Assembly (NCBI GenBank): GCA_002071085.1
Contig: MWEM01000005.1
Coordinates: forward strand, 1 to 64,000
DNA: 64,000 bases
Reading direction: 5' to 3'
Source of the DNA: Thermotogota bacterium ADurb.Bin062
GTDB taxonomy: Bacteria; Thermotogota; Thermotogae; MWEM01
Shown here: piece by piece, positions 17,543-26,024 of the stretch
Numbering within the stretch: position 1 is the first letter of the stretch
How the letters are laid out: the number at the start of each line of letters is the position of its first letter
Made by a program: the position numbers and the translations under genes
Notes under the pieces: model-generated
Databases searched by the model: none
What the model was told of the DNA's origin: nothing
The model's input: only the letters and a program-made list of their open reading frames with translations

Positions 17543-18877
17543 GTGAAAAATCGCATCGTCTATGTCGGCAAAGCCCGAAAACGTTATTGGCGCGAAACCT
17601 TTCACGCATACTTGTTTTTGTTGCCCGCTTTCATCATCCTCGGCGCTTTCGTGTTTTGGCCGATAGGTTACTCGCTCATCCTCAGCTTTTTCAAATGGGA
17701 TTTCACCAACCAGAGGGCGCCGTTTTTCCACGGCTTCACCAACTACACGCAACTGTTCAAACTCCAGATGGCGCTGCCGTATTCTTTCTGGCAAGCCTGC
17801 GTGTACTCCGCCTTCTACATAGTCGCGGCCTTCCTGCTCGCACGTCTCGTCTTCCTATGGACCCATTATTTCAAGGCTTTCGAGTCTCATCGGTTGGGCC
17901 GCGAACGACTCCTGAAAATGACCGCAATCTACGCGGCTCTGACGGTCTTAGGGTTGTTGTTCGCCCACAATGGCTTGATCTGGCCGCTCTTCGGTACGGT
18001 CGTCTTGATGGGGAGCCTGTATTTTTTCGAAAACAGAAGGCCTTACGCCTTTAAAAAGCCCATGGGTCTATGGAGCCTCGCCGTGTCGGTCCTCCTCCTC
18101 TACTTCGTCCTCAAGCGGATTTCCTTAGTCCGATACGAACTGTTCGACTTCCTGCTGCTCACCAAAGAGTCCTCGGTGTTCGTGAAATCGATTTTCAACA
18201 CGATTTACTACGTCATCCTGACGACTCCGGCGGAGATCGTGATCAGTTTGTTCATCGCGTTGCTGCTCAATCTACCGCTGAAGTTGAAACCCTTTTTCCG
18301 CACCGCGTATTTCGTCCCCTATGTCACCTCCGTTGTGGCGATCTCCTTGGTGTGGCGCTGGATCTTCAACGACGAGTACGGTCTGTTCAACTACTTTTTG
18401 TCGCTCATCGATATCTCGAAGGTGAAATGGTTGACCCAGGAGACTTGGACGATCCCGACCATTGCGATCGTGTCGATTTGGAAGAGCGTCGGGTACAATG
18501 CCATCATCTTCTTGGCTGGGCTCCAATCCATCGACAAGTCCTACTATGAGGCGGCGAAGGTGGACGGCGCGTCCAACCTACAAAACTTTTATCACATCAC
18601 CTGGCCGCTTCTCTCTCCCACCACCTTCTTCATCCTCATCGTATCGGTCATCGGCAACTTCAAAGTGTTCACGCAGGTCTACGTGTTGTATCAAGCCCTT
18701 CCCGGGCCTTACAACAACAGCGGGATGACGATGGTGTATTACATTTTTGACAGATTCTACGCGCACCAGCAGATGGGAGAGGCCAGCGCAGCCGCTTATG
18801 TGCTCTTCATGATTATTTTGGTGCTTACCTTCTTCCAGTTCCGCGTCGGGAAACAGCGCGTACAATACGTCGGTTGA
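17543..18877 (+). CDS. Sugar ABC transporter permease, MalF-type
   Basis: 444 residues from a GTG 11 bases after GGGGAGGT. The N-terminus has a first membrane helix (about 18-40), then extra hydrophobic helices (about 85-190) not found in the short 290-residue permeases, as in enteric MalF. The C-terminal permease domain has the EAA loop SYYEAAKVDGASNLQNFYHI followed by WPLLSP, which contacts the ATPase. It pairs with the next gene. No binding protein or ATPase lies nearby, so these partners must come from elsewhere (one candidate binding protein is at 57640-58899). Likely an oligosaccharide importer. Confidence 0.88.
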   Translation: MKNRIVYVGKARKRYWRETFHAYLFLLPAFIILGAFVFWPIGYSLILSFFKWDFTNQRAPFFHGFTNYTQLFKLQMALPYSFWQACVYSAFYIVAAFLLARLVFLWTHYFKAFESHRLGRERLLKMTAIYAALTVLGLLFAHNGLIWPLFGTVVLMGSLYFFENRRPYAFKKPMGLWSLAVSVLLLYFVLKRISLVRYELFDFLLLTKESSVFVKSIFNTIYYVILTTPAEIVISLFIALLLNLPLKLKPFFRTAYFVPYVTSVVAISLVWRWIFNDEYGLFNYFLSLIDISKVKWLTQETWTIPTIAIVSIWKSVGYNAIIFLAGLQSIDKSYYEAAKVDGASNLQNFYHITWPLLSPTTFFILIVSVIGNFKVFTQVYVLYQALPGPYNNSGMTMVYYIFDRFYAHQQMGEASAAAYVLFMIILVLTFFQFRVGKQRVQYVG

Positions 18878-18894
18878 GGGGTCGGGTGATAGCG

Positions 18895-21291
18895 ATGTTC
18901 TCCTCTTGGAAAAAAGCGATCTTCTATACCCTTCTGGTTATCGGCGCGTTCGTGATGTTGATGCCCTTCGCGTGGATGATCCTCACTTCCGTCAAGTTGG
19001 ACACCGAGGTGGAAAGCTGGCCTCCCAAATGGACCAGCAACAGTTTCGCCAAACAGAGAAACGTGAAGCTCAATTTGGTCCGCTCCGCCGACGTCGCCCT
19101 CGACTTCTCCTCGCTCTCGATCGAAGAGTTTTTCAACTTGGCCAGCATCATCGGGAGCAAGAAGAAAGGGGAAAAGACGCTCGTTTACTCCGTCAACGAC
19201 GACACGCCTTATCGCGGTATCTTCGAGCTGAACCTGAACGCCGGCGCGGGGAAGAATCCCACCTACGCGCGCGCGATCCCGCGCGCCGAATTCGATAAGT
19301 TCCTCACCGAGCAGGGTGCGCTCCGACCATTGCCCGACGAGGTACAGAGCATTTTAGACACCGTAGGGATGGTGGATGACCCCATCGTCTATCTGCCTTC
19401 CCTGATGAACGAACTGTTCTTTTCCAGTCACGCGTTCCTCAACCGCATCGGGGTGGTGACCTCCTCCGACGGCGTCTTGAACAAGGTGAACGCTTACTTG
19501 GTTTCTAACGGTGTCAAACTCGTAGAACACCGAGCCCTGCTCCCCTCAGAACAGGACGAACCTCAAACTGCCCTACTAAAAGCCGCCTACAGAGACTGGC
19601 TCGAGCGACTCGTTCGAACTTTCGAAACCCAAAAAGGGATCTATACCGTCGCAAATCAGTTTTTCAGAAAGGGACAGCCACTCCTATCCCAAGCGGATTT
19701 GGAGGAGATCTCTGCCAAGTACGCCCAGACCTTCGCCGACGGCTTGACCTACACGGGGCTCGCCGCAGCGCTGAATGTGAGCGCCGAAGAGGCAGAAGCC
19801 CTTGTGAGCGAGCAAGACTGGGCGGTGATCCGCCTCGTCGACCGCAACATTCGCGAGCCGTTGAATAGCTTTCAAAACCTTTTACGATTAGGAATCACCA
19901 CCTACCGATTCTATACACGCCTACAAACCGACCAGCTCAGCTCCGGCACGCTTCGGTTTCAGTTCAGGAAAGAAGCGGATATCAAACAGGACATCCTCGA
20001 ACAGATCAAAAACAGCTCCCTTACTCAGGAGCACAAACGTTTGACGCAAGAAGTGCTGGAGGGCCATCCCGTAGACACCTCGGTCAATGCGCTGCTGAAA
20101 GAACTGGACCGGATTTTTACGTCACACTTGAGCGAGAGGGGCATCGATCCGTCCAAGATCCAATCGACCTTGCTGAATTTAAAGGACTTCGTGGGCACCT
20201 TGAACTCCGTCTTTTTAGACCATCCGGAGCTCAAAGAACCAATTATGAGAGCGTTCTTGGGAGACGGGGACCCGGTTGACGTGCTTAACGCTTCGTCCGT
20301 TCCTGCCTCTCAGCGTCGGTCGCTCGTCGATCAGTTGAACCGCCTGAAGACGCTTTTCCGAGGACAACCGGACGCCCTCTTGTATGTCCTCATTCACGAA
20401 CGTTTCGTCGAAAACGAGGTCGTCGAGTACTATAGCGAGGTGTACTCACGCTATGGATACCGGATGGACGTGTTGGAGGCGCCAAAAGAGGTGAAGGATG
20501 TCCGTTTCCGCTCCTACAAATCGATCGAGATCGTACTGGACGGAATCCAACCCTACTGGTTCTGGGATGAGACTCAGCAACTCCAAGTGAGCTTCACCTT
20601 TAAAGAAATCTTCCAAAATGTGTTTCAAAGCTACGTGGACGCTTGGGTTATGGGAAAGTACTTCGGAAATTACTATTTCAACACGGTTTTCGTCGCCCTC
20701 GTCACGACCCTTCTAGACGTGCTCTTCGCCTGTATGGCCGCCTTCGCCTTCTCGAAATTGAACTTCTTCGGGAAGAACTTCATCTTCATGGTCTTCTTGG
20801 CAACGATGATGGTACCCGGCGAGGTGCTTTTGGTGCCGAACTACATCACCCTGGCCAGGTTCGGCTGGATGGACACCTACCTGGCGCTCATCGTGCCATG
20901 GGTCGTCAGCGTGTTCGTGATCTTTCTAATGCGGCAGCACTTTATGACCATCCCGGACGAACTGTACGATGCCGGCAAGATCGACGGTATCTCGAAATGG
21001 GGATTTCTATGGAAGGTGATGGCGCCGCTCTCGAAACCGGTCATCATCACCGGAGCGCTATTGAAGTTCGTCGGAAGTTGGAACTCATTCCTCTGGGTAC
21101 TCATCGTCACGAAGAGCCCACAGGTCCGAACGCTCCCGGTTGGGCTATCTACCTTCAGCACCGAGGTGGGAACATTGTACAATAAGCTGATGGCGGCTTC
21201 CACCTTTTCGATGATCCCGGTCATCATTCTCTTTTTATTCGTCCAGAAATATTTCATCCAAGGAATCGCTAGAACCGGCCTGAAAGGTTGA
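18895..21291 (+). CDS. Sugar ABC transporter permease, MalG-type, with a giant extracellular insertion
   Basis: 798 residues from MFSSWKKAIF; a TTG at 18874 overlapping the previous stop is the alternative. A first membrane helix (about 5-28) is followed by about 530 residues without membrane segments, and only then by the normal permease helices (from about residue 588, GNYYFNTVFVALVTT) and the EAA loop (ELYDAGKIDGISKWGFLWKV then APLSKPV). Usual MalG proteins are about 280-300 residues. The insert is charged and helical and should face outside, between helices 1 and 2. I recall large MalG proteins in Thermotogales. The insert may act as a built-in docking or binding domain. Confidence 0.88.
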   Translation: MFSSWKKAIFYTLLVIGAFVMLMPFAWMILTSVKLDTEVESWPPKWTSNSFAKQRNVKLNLVRSADVALDFSSLSIEEFFNLASIIGSKKKGEKTLVYSVNDDTPYRGIFELNLNAGAGKNPTYARAIPRAEFDKFLTEQGALRPLPDEVQSILDTVGMVDDPIVYLPSLMNELFFSSHAFLNRIGVVTSSDGVLNKVNAYLVSNGVKLVEHRALLPSEQDEPQTALLKAAYRDWLERLVRTFETQKGIYTVANQFFRKGQPLLSQADLEEISAKYAQTFADGLTYTGLAAALNVSAEEAEALVSEQDWAVIRLVDRNIREPLNSFQNLLRLGITTYRFYTRLQTDQLSSGTLRFQFRKEADIKQDILEQIKNSSLTQEHKRLTQEVLEGHPVDTSVNALLKELDRIFTSHLSERGIDPSKIQSTLLNLKDFVGTLNSVFLDHPELKEPIMRAFLGDGDPVDVLNASSVPASQRRSLVDQLNRLKTLFRGQPDALLYVLIHERFVENEVVEYYSEVYSRYGYRMDVLEAPKEVKDVRFRSYKSIEIVLDGIQPYWFWDETQQLQVSFTFKEIFQNVFQSYVDAWVMGKYFGNYYFNTVFVALVTTLLDVLFACMAAFAFSKLNFFGKNFIFMVFLATMMVPGEVLLVPNYITLARFGWMDTYLALIVPWVVSVFVIFLMRQHFMTIPDELYDAGKIDGISKWGFLWKVMAPLSKPVIITGALLKFVGSWNSFLWVLIVTKSPQVRTLPVGLSTFSTEVGTLYNKLMAASTFSMIPVIILFLFVQKYFIQGIARTGLKG

Positions 21292-21314
21292 CGTGTTGTC
21301 CCGAAAGGAGAGGT

Positions 21315-21878
21315 ATGAACCGATTGTATGAAAAAGAACTCTTTCGCGAATACGTGTTCAAGGGGAAGATCTTGCGGCTGCGCCTCGATCAAGTGGAGCT
21401 CGAGAACGGGAGCAAGGCGCGTAGAGAGGTGGTCGAACACGACGGAGCCGTCGCCGTGTTGCCTTTCGACGCCGATGGATACGTACACCTCGTCACGCAG
21501 TACAGAAAGCCGATCGACCGGAGTCTCCAAGAGGTGCCCGCCGGCCGGCTCGAAGTAGGAGAGGATCCGATCGCCTGCGCGAAACGAGAGCTACGGGAAG
21601 AAACGGGATTACACGGCGGCGAAGTGATCCCCATAGGGTATATCTACACCACTCCCGGTTTTTGTGATGAAAAGATCTACCTCTTCGTCGCTTTCGATCT
21701 GAGACCGGGCGAGAATCACCCGGATCCGGACGAGTTCTTGAATGTGGAACGACTTCCTTGGGAAGCGTTCATCGAGCGTTGCGCCCAAGGACAGATAACC
21801 GACGCAAAGACCTTAGCCCTTGCTTTGAGAGCTCGAGCTAAAGTGGAGGCCTATTTTTCCGATAAAAAGAGCGGATGA
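21315..21878 (+). CDS. Nudix hydrolase, ADP-ribose pyrophosphatase type
   Basis: 187 residues from the ATG behind AAAGGAGAGGT; an upstream in-frame TTG is rejected. The Nudix box is GRLEVGEDPIACAKRELREETGL, preceded by QYRKPIDRSLQEVPAG, the arrangement of NudF-type ADP-sugar pyrophosphatases (Arg-Lys-Pro then E(V/I)PAG). It would split ADP-ribose to AMP and ribose 5-phosphate. It follows the permease gene by about 20 bases and precedes an unknown gene by about 15. Confidence 0.88.
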   Translation: MNRLYEKELFREYVFKGKILRLRLDQVELENGSKARREVVEHDGAVAVLPFDADGYVHLVTQYRKPIDRSLQEVPAGRLEVGEDPIACAKRELREETGLHGGEVIPIGYIYTTPGFCDEKIYLFVAFDLRPGENHPDPDEFLNVERLPWEAFIERCAQGQITDAKTLALALRARAKVEAYFSDKKSG

Positions 21879-21893
21879 GGGAGTGTGGATTCG

Positions 21894-22493
21894 ATGATCC
21901 AGGTGAGTGTCAACGGGCGCGTGAAAGAGGAAGACGAAAAGATATACCAGAACTTCGGGGACTTTATCGCGAAGCAACAAGTGAAGGGAAAGGTACTGGC
22001 AGAGGTCAAGATCAATGGGCACGATATACCGCTCTCGGCTTTGAAAGAGCTTGAGCTCTCGGTTTTCGAAGGAGACGAAAAGATCGAGCTCGTCTTCAAA
22101 GAGTTTCGACCCTTCACCGTTGAACTGATCGGCAACGTCAAGAACTACCTCAACCACATCACCACTCGGTTACCCTTCTATGCGGAGAGAATCCTGAGTG
22201 GGGACATAGAGGCGCTGCGCGAGATTAACGATCTTGGCGAGGGGTTGAATTCGGTCCTCACGATGAAAGAAAATATCTTCGCGATATCCGGCTGCCAGGA
22301 AACGGATTTCCGTTCTTTGAAAGGCTTGGAACCGGCCTTTTCCGAGCTACTGAACGAAATCAACGAATCGATGGGCAGGAAGGATTGGGTGCGTTTGTCG
22401 ACCGCCCTCTCTCACGAATTGCCGGATAAACTGAAAACCTTTTCCGCGTTTTTCGATGAAGCGACCGTGTTGCTTCAAACGAACAGTATGTAA
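21894..22493 (+). CDS. Unknown protein upstream of fliS
   Basis: 199 residues from MIQVSVNGRV; a GTG at 21885 is too near the GAGGGA site. No family was recognised. The first 70 residues look like a small beta-grasp-type unit (IQVSVNGR, KGKVLAEVKINGHDI, LELSVFEGDEKIELVF); the rest is helical. It has no signal peptide. Its stop lies 21 bases before fliS, so it may be a flagellar or chaperone partner, though only the position says so. Confidence 0.7.
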   Translation: MIQVSVNGRVKEEDEKIYQNFGDFIAKQQVKGKVLAEVKINGHDIPLSALKELELSVFEGDEKIELVFKEFRPFTVELIGNVKNYLNHITTRLPFYAERILSGDIEALREINDLGEGLNSVLTMKENIFAISGCQETDFRSLKGLEPAFSELLNEINESMGRKDWVRLSTALSHELPDKLKTFSAFFDEATVLLQTNSM

Positions 22494-22514
22494 GCGCTAC
22501 GGAGGTGCTCTCTT

Positions 22515-23084
22515 TTGCAAAGCAAACAGTTATACACTAATCTTAGGCCCGGATTTCCGAGAAGGAGCCCCGCTGTCCAGGAACCCGCCGCTTCGCCGAA
22601 TGTGGTAGCGACGGTCGGTGAACCGCCCATCCAAAAACAGGAACCGGCCCCTACGTTATTTCATCATCCTCAAAACCAGAATTATTTCGAGCAGTCGATC
22701 TTCACCGCGTCTCCCGCGAAGCTCGTCGAGATGTTGTACGCCGGAGCCCTCAGCTTCATCGAACAGGCCAAAAACGCGATAGCCGAAAAAGACTACATTA
22801 CCGCGAACACGAAAATCGTGCGCGCGGAAGATATCATCGTGGAATTGAACATCTCGTTGGACCTAGAGAAGGGACAAGTGATCGCGACCAACCTGCGCGA
22901 CCTCTACAATTACCTGTACAAACGCTTATTAGAAGCGAACAGCAAGAAAGACACAAAAATACTCGACGAGGTCTATCAGTTCGTGAAGGAGCTCAAGGAC
23001 ATTTGGGGTGAGGTGATGAAAAAAGAACCGAGCAATCCCCAGGATAGCCCCGTAGATCGAAAGATACTCGATCTTTCGCGATAA
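22515..23084 (+). CDS. fliS: Flagellar secretion chaperone FliS with an N-terminal extension
   Basis: 189 residues from a TTG, 7 bases after GGAGGTG. The FliS domain begins near residue 55 (QNYFEQSIFTASPAKLVEMLYAGALSF) and continues with AEDIIVELNISLDLEKG, the usual signature, to about residue 170. FliS binds the flagellin C-terminus and holds it unfolded for export. The first 54 residues are Pro-rich and likely disordered (PGFPRRSPAVQEPAASP), which the usual 125-residue FliS lacks. It ends opposite recN, tail to tail. Confidence 0.9.
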   Translation: MQSKQLYTNLRPGFPRRSPAVQEPAASPNVVATVGEPPIQKQEPAPTLFHHPQNQNYFEQSIFTASPAKLVEMLYAGALSFIEQAKNAIAEKDYITANTKIVRAEDIIVELNISLDLEKGQVIATNLRDLYNYLYKRLLEANSKKDTKILDEVYQFVKELKDIWGEVMKKEPSNPQDSPVDRKILDLSR

Positions 23085-23101
23085 GGAACCCGAGGAAAGA
23101 G

Positions 23102-23121
23102 GTCGCGCGCTTGAACGCGAC
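23102..23121. terminator. Possible terminator between convergent fliS and recN
   Basis: A short inverted repeat (GTCGCG / CGCGAC, 8-base loop) lies between the two convergent stop codons. There is no T-run, so the call is weak. Confidence 0.3.
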
Positions 23122-23126
23122 GATCA

Positions 23127-24770
23127 TCAAGGCGCCTCCTGTTCTCCAGCCATTTCCCGTATCTCCCGATCCCTTTCGGTTCCTCTCGCTTCGACGATTA
23201 CCGAGAGGGATTGCGCCTCATCTGACATCTTCCGGACAACGAAATGTTGATCCGCTCGAGCCGCGACTTGCGGAAGATGGGTCACAACGAACACTTGGAA
23301 GCCGTTTTGGGCAAGCTGTTTGATCTTGTCTCCCACGACGTGCCCCATACGAGGACCGACACCCGAGTCGACTTCGTCGAAGACCAGCGTCTTTACCGAT
23401 AAAGACTCCTTCAACGCCAGTTCCAATGCAAGAAAGATACGCGAGAGCTCTCCGCCCGACGCGATCTTCGATATCGGCAAAAAAGGCATACCGGGGTTGA
23501 TCGAAGCGGTCCACTCCAAGGTATGGCCCCCGTGTGCCGTGAAATCCTCTTCCGGAGAGATTTCGTGCGCGAGCCGTGTCTTTTCCATCCTCAGGTCCGC
23601 CAGCTCCCGGACCACGCTCGCTTCTATAGCGGCCGCGTTCTTTTCTCGAAGGGCGCGCCACTCTGCATCGATACTCGAGAGTACGTGTTTCGCCGCTTCT
23701 ATCTTTTCGTCCAAATGCTCGGCCAGGCTCATTTTCTCTTGCAGCGCTGCCTTTTCCTCGCGAAAAGCCTCCAGTCGCGCCAACACATCCGGAATATCCT
23801 TCCCGTACTTTCGTTTGAGGCTTTCGATCAGATCGTACCGAGCGCTGACCTCTCGGAGCCGCCCCTCGTCGTAGTCCATCCGTTCCAGGTACGCCGAAAT
23901 CTCCGAACGGAGTTGATGTAGGGTATCCGAGAGCTCTACCGTCAGCTTCTCCCAACCCTCGACCGCTGTTTCGATGCCGTTGACCCTCTTCAGTTTGGAC
24001 GCGATCTCGCCCAAACGGTCCGCGATCGAATCGAAATCGCCTTCTCCCTCGATTTGCGCTAAAGCCCCTAAGAGGTTGTTTTTAAGAAATTCGAAATTGG
24101 ACAGCACCCTCAGCTCCGCGAAGACCCGCTCGTCCTCGCCGACGACCAACCGTGCCTTTTCGATCTCCTCTATCTGAAAGGCTAAAAAGTCGAGGGCGCG
24201 CGCCATCTCCCGCGTATCCGTGGGTAGCGCGCCGGACAGCGCTTTCAACTCCTGATACCTTCGGAACCCCTCGCGATATCGGCGCGCGATCTCTTCCAGG
24301 GCTTGCGGGCGGTACCCGTCCACGATCGCCGTTTGAAAGAGCGGGTTCCTCAGGTTTTGAAAGGCGTTCTGGGAATGTATCGAGACCAAGGCGTTGGCGA
24401 TTTCGCGCATCACGTTGGCGGAAGCCAAGGACCCGTTGACCCGATAGGACAACCGCTCCTCCGTTCCTGCCACTTTCAACAGCAAGCCATCCTCTTGTGG
24501 CAGGTCGTTTTCGGACAACAGCCGCGTGACCTGCTCGGAACCATCCCACAACGTTTCGATTGAAAACCGGTCTCCGAAGGGACCCAAAAGGTCCCTTCCC
24601 TTCAACTCTCCGGACAAGGAGCGCAAGAGAGAAACAAACATCGACTTCCCCGCCCCTGTTTCTCCGGTTACCGCGCAGAACCCGTCTTCAAAGGCCATCT
24701 CGGCTTGTTTGAACAACAACGCGTTCTGCACCCGCATTTCGCGCAGCACCGTTAACCCCGCCTTCCCCAC
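23127..24770 (-). CDS. recN: DNA repair protein RecN
   Basis: 547 residues if started at the GTG at 24770, within the nadK 3' end; a GTG at 24749, giving VLREMRVQNALLF as N-terminus, fits the family start better. The SMC-like layout is an N-terminal P-loop (VTGETGAGKSMF), long coiled coils (about 150-370), and a C-terminal ABC signature (IASGGELSRIFLALE) with Walker B (TLVFDEVDSGVG). RecN tethers broken DNA ends in double-strand break repair. It follows nadK with overlap, an order common in Firmicutes and Thermotogota. Confidence 0.95.
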   Translation of the reverse strand: MGKAGLTVLREMRVQNALLFKQAEMAFEDGFCAVTGETGAGKSMFVSLLRSLSGELKGRDLLGPFGDRFSIETLWDGSEQVTRLLSENDLPQEDGLLLKVAGTEERLSYRVNGSLASANVMREIANALVSIHSQNAFQNLRNPLFQTAIVDGYRPQALEEIARRYREGFRRYQELKALSGALPTDTREMARALDFLAFQIEEIEKARLVVGEDERVFAELRVLSNFEFLKNNLLGALAQIEGEGDFDSIADRLGEIASKLKRVNGIETAVEGWEKLTVELSDTLHQLRSEISAYLERMDYDEGRLREVSARYDLIESLKRKYGKDIPDVLARLEAFREEKAALQEKMSLAEHLDEKIEAAKHVLSSIDAEWRALREKNAAAIEASVVRELADLRMEKTRLAHEISPEEDFTAHGGHTLEWTASINPGMPFLPISKIASGGELSRIFLALELALKESLSVKTLVFDEVDSGVGPRMGHVVGDKIKQLAQNGFQVFVVTHLPQVAARADQHFVVRKMSDEAQSLSVIVEARGTERDREIREMAGEQEAP

Positions 24771-25579
24771 AAAAACTTTTCTGAGATGATCGCCGACAGG
24801 GATTCTCCTTTCGGTGAAGCCAATAGAAAGTCATACGGAGCGCGCCTGACCTCCAGGCTATCTCCGGTCTTGACGGTGAATCCGTCCAACGAGTAATAAA
24901 GAGAACTCGGCGGGTTTTTCTCGAGCTGGATCACGGAACCGTCGTCCAAGATGATCGGAGATCGGGCCATGGTGTGCGGGGCCAGCAATGTGATTTGAAA
25001 AACGTAGGCTTGCGGATAGATGATCGCCCCGCCGGCGGACAAGGAATAAGCCGTCGATCCGGTCGGGGTGGAGAGGATCACGCCATCGCCGGCGATGAAG
25101 GGCAGCGACTCCCCGTTGATCCGTATGTGATAATGCTCGATGTTGCGCTCTAAGGGGCGATGAACGACCACATCGTTCAAAGCGTACCCCGTCAGGCTCT
25201 CCACTCCCTTGAGAGCCCGAACACCCAAGACTAAGCGGCGAGAAACAGTGATTTCGGACAGATTGAAGTCCGGATCGATGACCTCTTCGATCTCAAAACG
25301 AGTGAGAAACCCAAACCGTCCGAAGTTCACGCCGATCACCGGTATCTGTTTCTGAAGCGTCGCTTGCATCGCGCGTAACACGCTCCCGTCTCCCCCCAAT
25401 ACCAGCAAGTAATCGATCGGTGAGGGAAATTCCGAACGAGAAACGAACTCCGGCCCTTCCGTCGAAAGGGCAAAGGGCGTCTTCAGCCCTTTGCGCGCCA
25501 ATCGCTCGATCAATATATCCAAATACTTCTCTATTGCGGGTTTGTGTGGGTTGAAAAGGATGCCGACCGCGACGCTCAT
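24752..25579 (-). CDS. nadK: NAD kinase
   Basis: 275 residues. The phosphate-binding GGDGSVLRAM loop and TPTGSTAYSLSAGG are the NAD kinase signatures. It makes NADP from NAD and ATP. The start (ATG at 25579) overlaps the yggT stop by 4 bases; the end overlaps recN. The yggT-nadK-recN order forms one minus-strand unit. Confidence 0.95.
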   Translation of the reverse strand: MSVAVGILFNPHKPAIEKYLDILIERLARKGLKTPFALSTEGPEFVSRSEFPSPIDYLLVLGGDGSVLRAMQATLQKQIPVIGVNFGRFGFLTRFEIEEVIDPDFNLSEITVSRRLVLGVRALKGVESLTGYALNDVVVHRPLERNIEHYHIRINGESLPFIAGDGVILSTPTGSTAYSLSAGGAIIYPQAYVFQITLLAPHTMARSPIILDDGSVIQLEKNPPSSLYYSLDGFTVKTGDSLEVRRAPYDFLLASPKGESLSAIISEKFLWGRRG

Positions 25580-25875
25580 CTCAACCTTGAGCCTATATCT
25601 ATAAGGGTTTGAACGACAAAAGACTGGATGAAGACCAAGATTAAAATGGCGATGAACGGGGTGTAGTCGACGTTCCCGATGGGTTTGAAGACCTTGCGGA
25701 GGGGATTGAGCATCAGCCCGGCCAATCCTGAGACGACTTTTTTAATCTGGTACAACTGATAGCTGTTGCCCATAAAGCTGAGGATCGAGTTGAGGATGAG
25801 GATGAAGATGTAGGCGTATAGAATCAGCTGTATGATTTGAGCCAGCGCTAAAAGAAAATTACCTAAAACAAACAT
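25576..25875 (-). CDS. YggT family membrane protein
   Basis: 99 residues behind a GGAGGTGT site. Two hydrophobic helices are seen (about 3-30 and 70-92) with the family pattern ILNSILSFMG...NPLRKVFKPIGNVDYTPFIAILIL. YggT proteins are small inner-membrane proteins linked to osmotic tolerance and the division/septum region; their biochemical role is not settled. First gene of the yggT-nadK-recN unit. Confidence 0.85.
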   Translation of the reverse strand: MFVLGNFLLALAQIIQLILYAYIFILILNSILSFMGNSYQLYQIKKVVSGLAGLMLNPLRKVFKPIGNVDYTPFIAILILVFIQSFVVQTLIDIGSRLR

Positions 25876-25923
25876 CTGACACCTCCAGAGAGTCCGTTGT
25901 GAACCAGTTTCTTTGACGCCTGT

Positions 25924-25953
25924 ATTATACTACACCCGATGACGTGGTATAAT
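25924..25953. promoter_or_regulatory. Divergent promoter boxes between yggT and the radical SAM gene
   Basis: On the plus strand TGGTATAAT (25945-25953) is an extended -10 for the radical SAM gene about 70 bases on. On the minus strand TATAAT (25929-25924) serves yggT. No convincing -35 was found for either. Confidence 0.55.
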
Positions 25954-26024
25954 CTCTCGGCTTCTGCCCGGAAGCGGGCACCAAGCCTTAAAACTCGCGC
26001 AATACAGTATTCGAAAGGAACGAG

